DNA of 8,751 nt from an uncultured Eubacteriales bacterium. Its GTDB lineage: Bacteria > Bacillota > Clostridia > Oscillospirales > CAG-272. Both the position numbers and the translations under genes were made by a program. Below are positions 1-6,308 of this stretch, one piece after another; within the stretch, counting starts at the first letter, position 1, and the number at the start of each line of letters is the position of its first letter. Below the pieces are notes generated by a model, which was not told the origin of the DNA, searched no databases, and saw nothing but the letters and a program-made list of their open reading frames with translations. The stretch lies in assembly GCA_934526185.1 (NCBI GenBank), contig CAKTAA010000091.1, forward strand, positions 1 through 8,751, given 5' to 3'.

Positions 1-453
1 AACGGAGGCAGTGCTTCAGACAGTCAACATATCGCTGCAGAATTTGTGGTTAAATTGAAAAAATGCAGAGCCCCAATGGCGGCTGTTTCACTGACGAGTG
101 ATAATAGTATTCTTACGGCTATTGCAAATGATTTTAGCTATGATGATATATTTGCAAGACAAGTTGCTGCGATTGGGCAGAAGGGCGATGTTTTAATTGG
201 CTTGACAACCAGCGGAAAGTCTCTTAATATAATGAAAGCTTTTGAAACCGCGAAAACCCTTGGAATAAATACTATTGTGTTTACGGGGAAAAATAACACT
301 ATGATATCAAAGTTTACCGATATTCAAATTTGTTTTAATATAGATAATAAGCAAATGATTCAGGAATTGTATCTCTCGTGTATGCATTTGATATGCGAAG
401 AGCTGGAAGTTTTATATGAGGAAAGTAGCGTTTCTTATAAGGATATTACATAA
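1..453 (+). CDS. gmhA: Phosphoheptose isomerase (SIS domain), 5'-truncated by the window edge
   Basis: The frame is open from base 1 and ends at TAA 451-453, giving the last 150 residues. It begins inside the family signature: residues 1-14 read NGGSASDSQHIAAE, matching the GNGGSASDxQHxAxE motif of GmhA-type sugar isomerases. Residues 69-74 (TTSGKS) match the second phosphate-binding serine loop of the SIS fold, and His129 in MHLICEELE fits the conserved C-terminal catalytic histidine helix. Family members are about 190 residues, so roughly 50 N-terminal residues lie outside the window. The enzyme converts sedoheptulose-7-phosphate to D-glycero-D-manno-heptose-7-phosphate in the cytoplasm. 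A fused nucleotidyltransferase-phosphatase of the same pathway follows after 22 bases, which supports the assignment and an operon. Another SIS isomerase of a related sugar phosphate is possible but less likely. The GTG at 46 is internal to the domain and is not the start. Confidence 0.9.
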   Translation, partial: NGGSASDSQHIAAEFVVKLKKCRAPMAAVSLTSDNSILTAIANDFSYDDIFARQVAAIGQKGDVLIGLTTSGKSLNIMKAFETAKTLGINTIVFTGKNNTMISKFTDIQICFNIDNKQMIQELYLSCMHLICEELEVLYEESSVSYKDIT

Positions 454-460
454 ATAAAAA

Positions 461-478
461 AGAGGTATGTGAATTTTG
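461..478 (+). promoter_or_regulatory. Ribosome binding site deciding a TTG start
   Basis: AGAGG at 461-465 precedes TTG at 476-478 with a 10-base gap. The in-frame ATG at 467 is followed at once by TGA (470-472), so it cannot start the protein and any start must lie downstream. The next candidates are TTG 476 and GTG 482. TTG gives the better spacing and places MKVVIMAGG at the expected N-terminus of the nucleotidyltransferase fold. Confidence 0.7.
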
Positions 479-1738
479 AAAGTGGTGATCATGGCCGGTG
501 GAAAGGGAACCAGAATATCCCCATTATATAAAAACATTCCAAAATCAATGATAGAACTGAATGGCAAACCCATTATTGCACATCAAATCGAAAATTTTAA
601 AAATTTCGGATTAAAAGAGTTTATTATTACTGTTGGACCTATGGGCGAACAAATAATGAAGTATTTGGGCAATGGATCAAAGTATAATGTGACGATAGAA
701 TATTATGTAGAAAAGCAGCCTCTTGGCACTGCAGGAGCGCTGTTTAGTCTAAAAGACAAATTGACAGATGATTTTTTTGTGCTGAATGGCGACTTGTTAT
801 TTGATATTGATATATTTTCTTTTTTACAATTTCATTTGCATAATGATGGCTATGCAACAGTCCTATCCCATGCAAATAATCACCCATATGACAGCAGCAT
901 TATTCAGAGCAGTCAAACAGGTTTGGTGGTTCGTTGGATGCATAAGGAAATGAAGAATAATTGGTATAAGAATCAAGTGAACGCGGGAATACATATTTTA
1001 TCTCCGAATATATTAAATGCTTGTGAGCCGAATAAACCTTTGGATCTGGATTGCGATGTGTTAATGCCTTTGGTTAATCAAAAAAAACTATACGCTTATA
1101 AAACTACGGAATATGTATATGACATTGGTACTCCGGAGCGTTTTGCTGACGCAGTTCGAGATTTACAATTTGGCATGCCCAATAAAAAAAGGATAAAAAA
1201 TAAGCAACAAGCCATTTTTTTGGATAGAGATGGGGTTATAAACAAAGAAAAGGGAATAATCAGAGACATAAATGATTTTGAATTGATAGAGGGTGTTTCG
1301 CAGGCAATCCAAAAAATGAACAGATGCGGTTGGCTGGTTATTGTAATAACCAATCAACCTGTTATTGCCAGAGGTGAGCTTAGTTTGGAAGGCTTGGAAG
1401 AAATACATAATAAGATGGAGACATTATTAGGCAATGAAGGGGCGTTTATAGATGATATATTTGTATGTCCGCATCATCCGCATCGTGGATATGAAGGAGA
1501 GCTATTAGAATATAAGATTGCATGTGCCTGCCGAAAACCCAAACCTGGAATGTTGATAGAAGCTTCGAAAACATACAATATTAATTTGGGGAAGTCGTGG
1601 ATGATTGGAAACCATATTCGTGATATTATGGCAGGAAAAGCAGCAGGGTGCAAAACGGCCTACATTGGTAATCAAAATAATGGGTTAAACTCATTTGAAA
1701 CCCTTTTACAGTTTAGTGAAAATGAATTATCATATTGA
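476..1738 (+). CDS. Bifunctional heptose-1-phosphate nucleotidyltransferase / heptose bisphosphate phosphatase (HddC-GmhB fusion)
   Basis: 420 residues in two catalytic domains. Residues 1-232 are a nucleotidyltransferase: AGGKGTR at 7-13 is the nucleotide-binding loop, Lys23 lies in IPKSM, NGD 104-106 carries the metal-binding Asp, VNAGI is at 168-172 and DIGTP at 216-220. Residues 245-405 are a HAD phosphatase of the GmhB type: DRDGV 250-254 holds nucleophile Asp250 and Asp252, TNQ 292-294 is motif II, Cys331, His333, Cys350 and Cys352 form the CxH...CxC zinc site, and RKPKPG 353-358 is motif III. Known family chemistry predicts removal of the 7-phosphate from heptose-1,7-bisphosphate, then transfer of a nucleotide to the 1-phosphate, giving an NDP-heptose for surface glycans. 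GDP is typical for HddC, but the base cannot be read from sequence. Oddity: motif IV reads GNHIRD instead of GDxxxD (Asn379). The start is TTG. The fusion architecture is known in this family. Confidence 0.85.
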   Translation: MKVVIMAGGKGTRISPLYKNIPKSMIELNGKPIIAHQIENFKNFGLKEFIITVGPMGEQIMKYLGNGSKYNVTIEYYVEKQPLGTAGALFSLKDKLTDDFFVLNGDLLFDIDIFSFLQFHLHNDGYATVLSHANNHPYDSSIIQSSQTGLVVRWMHKEMKNNWYKNQVNAGIHILSPNILNACEPNKPLDLDCDVLMPLVNQKKLYAYKTTEYVYDIGTPERFADAVRDLQFGMPNKKRIKNKQQAIFLDRDGVINKEKGIIRDINDFELIEGVSQAIQKMNRCGWLVIVITNQPVIARGELSLEGLEEIHNKMETLLGNEGAFIDDIFVCPHHPHRGYEGELLEYKIACACRKPKPGMLIEASKTYNINLGKSWMIGNHIRDIMAGKAAGCKTAYIGNQNNGLNSFETLLQFSENELSY

Positions 1739-1821
1739 TTTGACGAGATTTTATATTGATTACCGTGGTTTAAGCATTAAAATCTATTATAGAACATTAA
1801 CTTGTTTATTTATAACGTTTG

Positions 1822-1872
1822 CTATAAATTATAAATATGATTTGACACCATAAAGAAATTCTTATGCTTCAC
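1822..1872 (-). pseudogene. Truncated 5' end of a possible replication-initiator / HTH-domain gene
   Basis: On the - strand AAAGGAG (1885-1879) stands 6 bases before GTG 1872-1870, which opens MKHKNFFMVSNHIYNL and then TAG at 1824-1822. The signal is much better than chance expectation for a spurious 16-codon frame. The peptide resembles, from memory, the N-terminus of helix-turn-helix replication initiators of Firmicutes plasmids and ICEs, in which a KNFFMVSN-like stretch is followed by a Leu-rich helix. No continuation of that domain was seen downstream, so if the match is real only the first 16 codons survive. The upstream ORF at 1924-1874 overlaps its ribosome binding site. It could instead be a short leader peptide or chance. 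Confidence 0.35.
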
Positions 1873-1873
1873 T

Positions 1874-1924
1874 TTATTCTCCTTTCATAGAATCTTCGGC
1901 AAGCCGTTTTGATAAAAAACGCAT
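1874..1924 (-). other. Short ORF overlapping the ribosome binding site of the truncated 1822-1872 gene
   Basis: ATG 1924-1922 opens a 16-residue peptide, MRFLSKRLAEDSMKGE, ending at TAA 1876-1874. That stop lies 1 base before the GTG of the next short frame, and the ORF's last codons contain that frame's Shine-Dalgarno sequence. This spacing is typical of translational coupling. I saw no convincing ribosome binding site of its own. It may be a leader peptide, the tail of a longer lost gene, or chance. Confidence 0.2.
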
Positions 1925-2101
1925 ATACGCAGGTCACAGTAACAAAAACAGAGTGAATTTTTTGTTCACACTAAATCTATTCTGTGCCTATATATATACG
2001 GATCTTGAAACTTTGAAATGAAATATGTGGCACTTGATAAAAAACCTCTTTTGTCAAAAAATGGTATATTAACCTGAGATTTTGTGCATAGTATTTAGAT
2101 T

Positions 2102-2171
2102 ATGGCAGAGAAAAAGCAGACCGAATAAGAAATGTCGAATTGCTTTTTCCTGCCATTCAATTTTTATTTTT
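2102..2171 (+). terminator. Long hairpin, likely intrinsic terminator or inverted repeat
   Basis: ATGGCAGAGAAAAAGCA (2102-2118) pairs with TGCTTTTTCCTGCCAT (2141-2156): a 16 bp stem with one bulged base and a 22-base loop. On the + strand it is followed by a T-rich stretch at 2161-2171, as expected for a terminator of rightward transcription from the heptose operon 360 bases upstream. On the - strand it begins directly after the final stop of the decayed frame at 2157-2522, so it may have ended that gene; there the downstream side is less T-rich. The long loop also fits a mobile-element inverted repeat. Confidence 0.5.
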
Positions 2172-2522
2172 AGAGCTATGCCTGAACTTTTCATTTCCAG
2201 AGTTGATAAGCTTTCCACTTCCTCCGGGAGAAAGTGTTAACTGCTGACCGAAGCAGGAGATGCTTATGGTACGTTCTGAAGCGTTGATGAAATAAAGCAA
2301 TCCACATTCGTGTCATTGAGGCAGAGAGAAGGGATAGATGAAAAATCTGATCTGACATTCCTCTTCGGGCAGGATAGAGTCAGTAACCATACAGAGATGA
2401 ATGAACCGGGATAGAGGTTTGCTTACCATTCCATTCTCATAAACATATGTTATCTTTTTAATTAACGCATCTTTTTCGTAGAGATATGCCTCTGTACCTG
2501 TTATTTCTTAATTGTCTTTCAT
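2157..2522 (-). pseudogene. Decayed coding frame of unknown function, two internal stops
   Basis: On the - strand AAAGGA lies about 8 bases before ATG 2522-2520. The frame runs MKDN, then TAA at codon 5 (2510-2508), then 64 open codons beginning EITGTEAYLYEKDALIKK, TGA at codon 70 (2315-2313), and 51 more open codons in the same frame to TGA 2159-2157. The middle section is rich in Lys, Glu and Tyr and contains runs such as ITYVYENGMVSKPLSR, which look like real protein. After codon 70 a second frame also stays open for about 45 codons, so a frameshift near 2315 is an alternative to a simple stop. A long hairpin begins at the next base. I do not recognise the family and no catalytic motif is visible. 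It may belong to the same lost element as the relic at 1822-1872. Confidence 0.45.
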
Positions 2523-2629
2523 AATATTTTTCCTTTCTGCCTTGACAACACAAATATCTCTCACAGAAAAGGGGAAAAGTCCAAACAATATTGCAAAGAA
2601 AAGAAGGGGATACCTTACATCTTGAGAAA

Positions 2630-3331
2630 TCACTCTACTTTCAACATCCGATAACCGACGCCGATATGCGTCTGGATGTACTGCTGTGAACCGTGTTCTT
2701 TTTCTATCTTCTTCCGGAGCGTAGCCATAAAGACGCGAAGCGAGGCAATATCATTGTCCCAGCTGCTGCCCCATATTTTCTGTGTTATATAGGTATGTGT
2801 CAGCACCTTACCAATATTTTGAGAAAGCAAGCATAAAAGTTTGTACTCAATCGGCGTTAGGTGCAGTTCTTCCTCATTCAAATAAGCGCATCCTGCAGCA
2901 TAATCTACGCGAAGCTGACCGTTTGTAAAGACTGCTGATTCTGACGATGATTCGTTCTGCGTAATCATAATTCTTCTCTGTGTAACACGAAGACGAGCTA
3001 AAAGCTCCTCTACTGAGAAAGGCTTTGTAAGATAATCATCAGCTCCTGCATCCAGTGCGTCAATTTTATCCGTATCCTCACTCCGTGCGCTGATGACGAT
3101 GATCGGCATATTGGACCAAGTCCGGATTTTTTTTATAACTTCACCGCCGTCTATATCCGGTAGTCCCAAATCCAGCAGAACAATATCCGGATTATGAGAG
3201 GATGCTTCCAAAATCGCAGATTCGCCGTTCGGCACAGTCAGATAGCGATAGTTATGCGCTTTCAAAGTCGTTGTTATCAAGTTTTTTACGGAAGAATCGT
3301 CTTCAACAACTAAAATAAGCGGTTTATTCAT
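2630..3331 (-). CDS. kdpE: KdpE, OmpR-family response regulator of the potassium pump
   Basis: 233 residues, close to the usual length of about 225-230. The receiver domain (2-118) has the acidic pocket Glu10-Asp11-Asp12, phosphoacceptor Asp54 in LLDLGLP, Ser81 and Lys103 in TKPF. The winged-helix DNA-binding domain (about 134-231) ends in the typical HIGVGYRM. KdpE is phosphorylated by KdpD and in characterised bacteria activates the kdpFABC promoter under low K+ or osmotic stress. The start is ATG 3331: it is preceded by AGGGGAGG (3348-3341) with a 9-base gap and gives MNKPLILVVEDD, the correct start of a receiver. Extending to the ATG at 3451 would add 40 residues that are only the kdpD tail read in another frame. 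It overlaps the end of kdpD by 8 bases, implying translational coupling. Confidence 0.96.
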   Translation of the reverse strand: MNKPLILVVEDDSSVKNLITTTLKAHNYRYLTVPNGESAILEASSHNPDIVLLDLGLPDIDGGEVIKKIRTWSNMPIIVISARSEDTDKIDALDAGADDYLTKPFSVEELLARLRVTQRRIMITQNESSSESAVFTNGQLRVDYAAGCAYLNEEELHLTPIEYKLLCLLSQNIGKVLTHTYITQKIWGSSWDNDIASLRVFMATLRKKIEKEHGSQQYIQTHIGVGYRMLKVE

Positions 3332-6023
3332 GTATTTGTACCTCCCCTGCAGGTAATGTAAAGGTAAACACCGTTCCGTGCGGTGTATTGTCTGAAACAG
3401 TAATTGTGCCGCCGTGCGCGTTAATAATGGATTTGCACAGCGACAAGCCAAGTCCTAAGCTGCGGCGGCTGTCTGCAATTTGATTGGCGCCGCTGTAAAA
3501 CATATCAAACACTTTGGCCTTCATTTCATCAGGAATCCCGTCGCCGTCATCGGCTATGGTAACAATGGCTTTATCATCCTGCTTTTTTGTTTTTATCTGA
3601 ATATGAGAACCCTTGGGCGTATACTTAATTGCATTGTCCACAATATTGATAATGACCTGAACAATTAGTCTTGCGTCCATTTTAGCAAGGAGAAAATCCT
3701 CCTCATTATCTACCGTAATATGATGCTCCACACTTTTGCGATTTACATGGTGCAAGGCTTCCGCAATCACATCATCCATCAAGTCCTCAGAAACACGGAT
3801 ATTCAGCCGTCCTTCCTCTATCCGCGTTACGGCAAGCAGATTTTCAACCAGATTTATAAGCCACATGGAATCGTCATAGATATCAGTGTAAAGCTGTTTT
3901 TTCGTATCCGCATCAAACGAGCTGCCATTTGAGAGAAGATTACTTGCATTTCCAGAGATAGAGGTCAGCGGTGTGCGAAGATCGTGGGAAATCGCCCGCA
4001 GAAGATTGGCTCGAAGCTGCTCGTTCTTGGCAAGAATCGCTGCTTCTTCTTTTTCTCTGGCATTTTTTTCATTTTCCAGAGACAGAGCGCACTCGCCGAG
4101 AATAGACAGCAGTATACTGTTTTCAAATGCGTCAAGAGGCTGTTCGCCGATTACAATTCCTACAACACCGTACACCCTGTCGCTTACCCTAACAGCAAGA
4201 TACAGGCATTTTGCGCTGGAAAGCGTATCGGTGGTTGCACCGGCATGTTTGTTGTTTTTCAGCACCCATGCCGCTACGCCCTTTTCGTTAACGGATGTGC
4301 AGCTTTCATCCAACGTATCTGTGACAGAAAAAATATGTGCCTCCCCAAGCGAGCCGTTCTCCGTAGGATAGAATACAACATCCTTACCGAGCAGTTTGAT
4401 AAGCTGATTCGATGTGGCAGAAATAATATCATTCCGACTTTGCGCATGCTGTAAAAGCTGGTTGGTATCAAATAAAACTTTTGTGCGGTATGCCGATTGT
4501 GCCGACTGCTTGGCGTGATTCTTGATCCGGATGGCAAGAGAACCCGTAAGAAAGGCGGCAAGAAACATAACAATAAAAGTAACGGGATATCCCTGATCAT
4601 ATGCTTGCAGCGAAAATTTCGGATCGGTAAACAGGAAGTTGAACACCAGAACGCTGACAATCGAGGAAATCAGGCTGTAAACACGGTGTGTTGTTATGAC
4701 CGAGGTAAGCAGCACACCGAGAACATAAACGGTAATGATATTGGCCTCTGCAAATCCTAAATTCTGGAACAGAAAACCTATGCAGCTTGCTGCAATCAGA
4801 ATACCGATGCTTTTCAAAATATCTGAAGCTGAAAATACAATATTGCTTTTTTTCTTTGCTTTTTTTGCGCGGTAAGCAGAAATACCGGAAACTGAATCCG
4901 GAATAATATGCACATCTAAGTTCGGCGCATTGGCAATCAGCTTTTCCGTTAAAGTCGGTTTGCTGAACAAGCGTTTTTTTGTAGCGGAACTTCGTCCGAT
5001 TACAATTTTGGAAACACCGGACAGCCTGGCGAATTCTGCGATCTGAAACGGAATATCATCGCCGTATACGGTTTCGATTTTTGCACCGAGCCGTTGAGCA
5101 AGATGTATGTTTGAACGCAGCATTTTAACATCATCTTCTCTCATAGCGGAAAAATCCGGCGTTTCTACAAACAACGCCGTAAAAGCACTGCGAAATGCAT
5201 TTGCCATTCTTGCGGCGGTCCGAATGAGCTTGGCATTGGAGGGAGATGAAGAAAGACAGACAAGAATATGTTCGTCTGTATGATAATCGCCGTGGCTTTT
5301 GATTCTGGCGGTTTCCGTCAGAATATTCACACGATCGGCACAGCGGCGCAGGGCAATTTCCCTGAGCGCCGTCAAATTCTCTACCGAAAAGAAATGATTC
5401 ACTGCACGCTGTGCCTGCACTTCTTTATATACATCCCCCGCTTTTAGCCGCTCGATCAGCTCCTGCGGCTCAATATCCACAAGCTCTACCTGATTGGCAT
5501 TATCAAAAACAGAATCGGGGATACGTTCCCGTACGAAAACACCAGTAATAGAAGCAACCGTATCGTTAAGGCTTTCAATGTGCTGCACATTGATGGTGGT
5601 ATACACATCAATTCCGGCGCGTAAAAGTTCTTCGATGTCCTGATAACGTTTGGTATGGCGGCTGCCCTCTGCGTTGGTATGGGCAAGTTCGTCCACAAGA
5701 ATCAGCCGCGGCTTTCTTTGAAGGGCAGCATCCAGATCAAATTCACGAAGTGTAATACCATTATATTGGACGTTTTTATTTGAAATCAGTTCCAAGCCGT
5801 TCAGCAGGGCAGCCGTTTTCGGTCGTGCGTGAGGTTCAATATATCCCGCAACCACATCAACGCCGAGCCGTTTTGCCGCGTGGGCGGCTTTCAGCATAGC
5901 GTAGGTCTTGCCTACTCCTGCGGCATATCCGAAGAAGATTTTCATACGGCCTCTCGTTTTATTTTGTTCTTCCACTTGGATAGCTTTTAGTAACTGAGCA
6001 GTTGTTTGTTTGATTTCATACAC
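3324..6023 (-). CDS. kdpD: KdpD, membrane sensor histidine kinase for K+ / osmotic stress
   Basis: 899 residues, full length for the family (E. coli 894). Domains in order: an N-terminal KdpD domain with Walker A GYAAGVGKT (32-40), a Walker B-like LILVDELAHTN (107-117) and RHTKRYQD (122-129); a universal-stress-protein-like domain (about 252-376); four hydrophobic helices of the DUF4118 type (about 402-500); a GAF-like region (about 515-650); HisKA with the phosphorylated His680 in ISHDLRTPLTS; and HATPase with the N box around Asn797, DDGDGI (825-830), an F box near 839-843 and GLGLSLCK (857-864). It autophosphorylates on His680 and passes phosphate to KdpE. The start is GTG 6023, with AAGAGGTG (6038-6031) 7 bases upstream; the next in-frame Met is residue 27, just before Walker A. 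It has its own promoter (6114-6142) and overlaps kdpE by 8 bases. Confidence 0.96.
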   Translation of the reverse strand: MYEIKQTTAQLLKAIQVEEQNKTRGRMKIFFGYAAGVGKTYAMLKAAHAAKRLGVDVVAGYIEPHARPKTAALLNGLELISNKNVQYNGITLREFDLDAALQRKPRLILVDELAHTNAEGSRHTKRYQDIEELLRAGIDVYTTINVQHIESLNDTVASITGVFVRERIPDSVFDNANQVELVDIEPQELIERLKAGDVYKEVQAQRAVNHFFSVENLTALREIALRRCADRVNILTETARIKSHGDYHTDEHILVCLSSSPSNAKLIRTAARMANAFRSAFTALFVETPDFSAMREDDVKMLRSNIHLAQRLGAKIETVYGDDIPFQIAEFARLSGVSKIVIGRSSATKKRLFSKPTLTEKLIANAPNLDVHIIPDSVSGISAYRAKKAKKKSNIVFSASDILKSIGILIAASCIGFLFQNLGFAEANIITVYVLGVLLTSVITTHRVYSLISSIVSVLVFNFLFTDPKFSLQAYDQGYPVTFIVMFLAAFLTGSLAIRIKNHAKQSAQSAYRTKVLFDTNQLLQHAQSRNDIISATSNQLIKLLGKDVVFYPTENGSLGEAHIFSVTDTLDESCTSVNEKGVAAWVLKNNKHAGATTDTLSSAKCLYLAVRVSDRVYGVVGIVIGEQPLDAFENSILLSILGECALSLENEKNAREKEEAAILAKNEQLRANLLRAISHDLRTPLTSISGNASNLLSNGSSFDADTKKQLYTDIYDDSMWLINLVENLLAVTRIEEGRLNIRVSEDLMDDVIAEALHHVNRKSVEHHITVDNEEDFLLAKMDARLIVQVIINIVDNAIKYTPKGSHIQIKTKKQDDKAIVTIADDGDGIPDEMKAKVFDMFYSGANQIADSRRSLGLGLSLCKSIINAHGGTITVSDNTPHGTVFTFTLPAGEVQIHE

Positions 6024-6030
6024 GGTTTCC

Positions 6031-6038
6031 CACCTCTT
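6031..6038 (-). promoter_or_regulatory. Ribosome binding site deciding the kdpD GTG start
   Basis: AAGAGGTG on the - strand, 7 bases before GTG 6023-6021. The nearby ATG at 6019-6017 is out of frame, so GTG is the only well-placed start for KdpD. Confidence 0.75.
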
Positions 6039-6047
6039 ATTACAGCC

Positions 6048-6068
6048 ATATTATAATCAATATAATAT
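6048..6068. repeat. AT-rich perfect inverted repeat in the kdpD leader
   Basis: ATATTATA (6048-6055) and TATAATAT (6061-6068) are perfect inverted copies separated by 5 bases. They lie in the predicted 5' leader of kdpDE, about 25 bases before the GTG start. An 8 bp all-AT stem is weak as an RNA hairpin. It could be a protein-binding site or simply reflect AT-rich composition. Confidence 0.35.
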
Positions 6069-6113
6069 AAAATATGAAAGAGAATCTTCGTAACAGCATA
6101 AAATTGTATAAAG

Positions 6114-6142
6114 ATTATACTATATTTTCGTACTTTTTTCAA
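6114..6142 (-). promoter_or_regulatory. Sigma-A-type promoter for kdpDE
   Basis: On the - strand TTGAAA (6142-6137) is followed after exactly 17 bases by TATAAT (6119-6114), a near-perfect vegetative promoter. Initiation would fall near 6107, giving a leader of about 84 bases before the kdpD GTG at 6023. Together with the terminator after kdpC it makes kdpDE a separate transcription unit. An inverted repeat CTATGA-N5-TCATAG (6155-6171) lies just upstream of the -35 box. Confidence 0.75.
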
Positions 6143-6154
6143 TTTGAGCATGGG

Positions 6155-6171
6155 CTATGATAAACTCATAG
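6155..6171. promoter_or_regulatory. Inverted repeat upstream of the kdpDE promoter, possible operator
   Basis: CTATGA (6155-6160) and TCATAG (6166-6171) form a perfect 6 bp inverted repeat with a 5-base spacer. Its centre lies about 56 bases upstream of the predicted kdpDE start point, a usual position for an activator site. It overlaps no gene. No regulator can be assigned from sequence. Confidence 0.3.
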
Positions 6172-6224
6172 GTATAAACGCATTCGTAACCTTATCTTTA
6201 CATCCCCTATATTCTATCTTTATT

Positions 6225-6237
6225 TGCATTAAATGCA
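6225..6237. repeat. 13-base palindrome in the kdpC-kdpD gap
   Basis: TGCATT-A-AATGCA is a perfect palindrome around a central A, located between the kdpC terminator and the kdpDE promoter. It is a possible protein-binding site, but at this length and AT content it may be chance. Confidence 0.25.
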
Positions 6238-6274
6238 TATAAGTATGTTAATAACAGTATTAAGATTGTATAAA

Positions 6275-6308
6275 GAAAAGCAGAAGAATTTCGGTTCTTC
6301 TGCTTTTC
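6275..6308 (-). terminator. Intrinsic terminator after kdpC
   Basis: On the - strand GAAAAGCAGAAGAA (6308-6295) pairs perfectly with TTCTTCTGCTTTTC (6288-6275) around the loop CCGAAA, followed by a U-rich tail (TTTATA). It begins 25 bases after the kdpC stop and should end or attenuate the pump transcript before kdpD. Confidence 0.88.

Larger units (their letters stand above)
1739..2629. other. 891-base region without an intact gene, containing gene relics
   Basis: This region separates the + strand heptose operon from the - strand kdp genes. No frame in it is long, starts properly and stays open. What can be seen on the - strand is a 16-codon start of a possible replication-initiator gene (1822-1872), a 16-codon ORF overlapping its ribosome binding site (1874-1924), a long hairpin (2102-2156), and a 122-codon frame with two internal stops (2157-2522). 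Bases 2523-2629, just after kdpE, show no clear terminator hairpin. Bases 1739-1821 and 1925-2101 are AT-rich and I see nothing definite in them. The mixture of good translation signals with broken frames suggests the remains of a mobile element, but neither a transposase nor terminal repeats are visible. Confidence 0.6.

Noticed and set aside
1096..1408. Two - strand frames opposite the nucleotidyltransferase-phosphatase fusion
   Set aside because: They overlap a clearly functional gene, have no ribosome binding site and read as low-complexity shadow peptides.
1952..1972. Small hairpin GTGAA-N7-TTCAC near 1955-1971
   Set aside because: A 5 bp stem with a T-rich loop is expected by chance in AT-rich DNA and has no supporting context.
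2283..2414. A 43-codon + strand open frame opposite the decayed - strand gene
   Set aside because: It has no start codon with a ribosome binding site, while the - strand frame has both and extends further; most likely an antisense shadow.
3332..3451. A longer KdpE starting at ATG 3451
   Set aside because: The extra 40 residues lie inside the end of kdpD in another frame and do not resemble a receiver domain; ATG 3331 has an excellent ribosome binding site and gives the canonical start.
3480..4760. Open frames on the + strand opposite kdpD
   Set aside because: Antisense shadows of HisKA, GAF and membrane regions; composition and lack of start signals argue against real genes.
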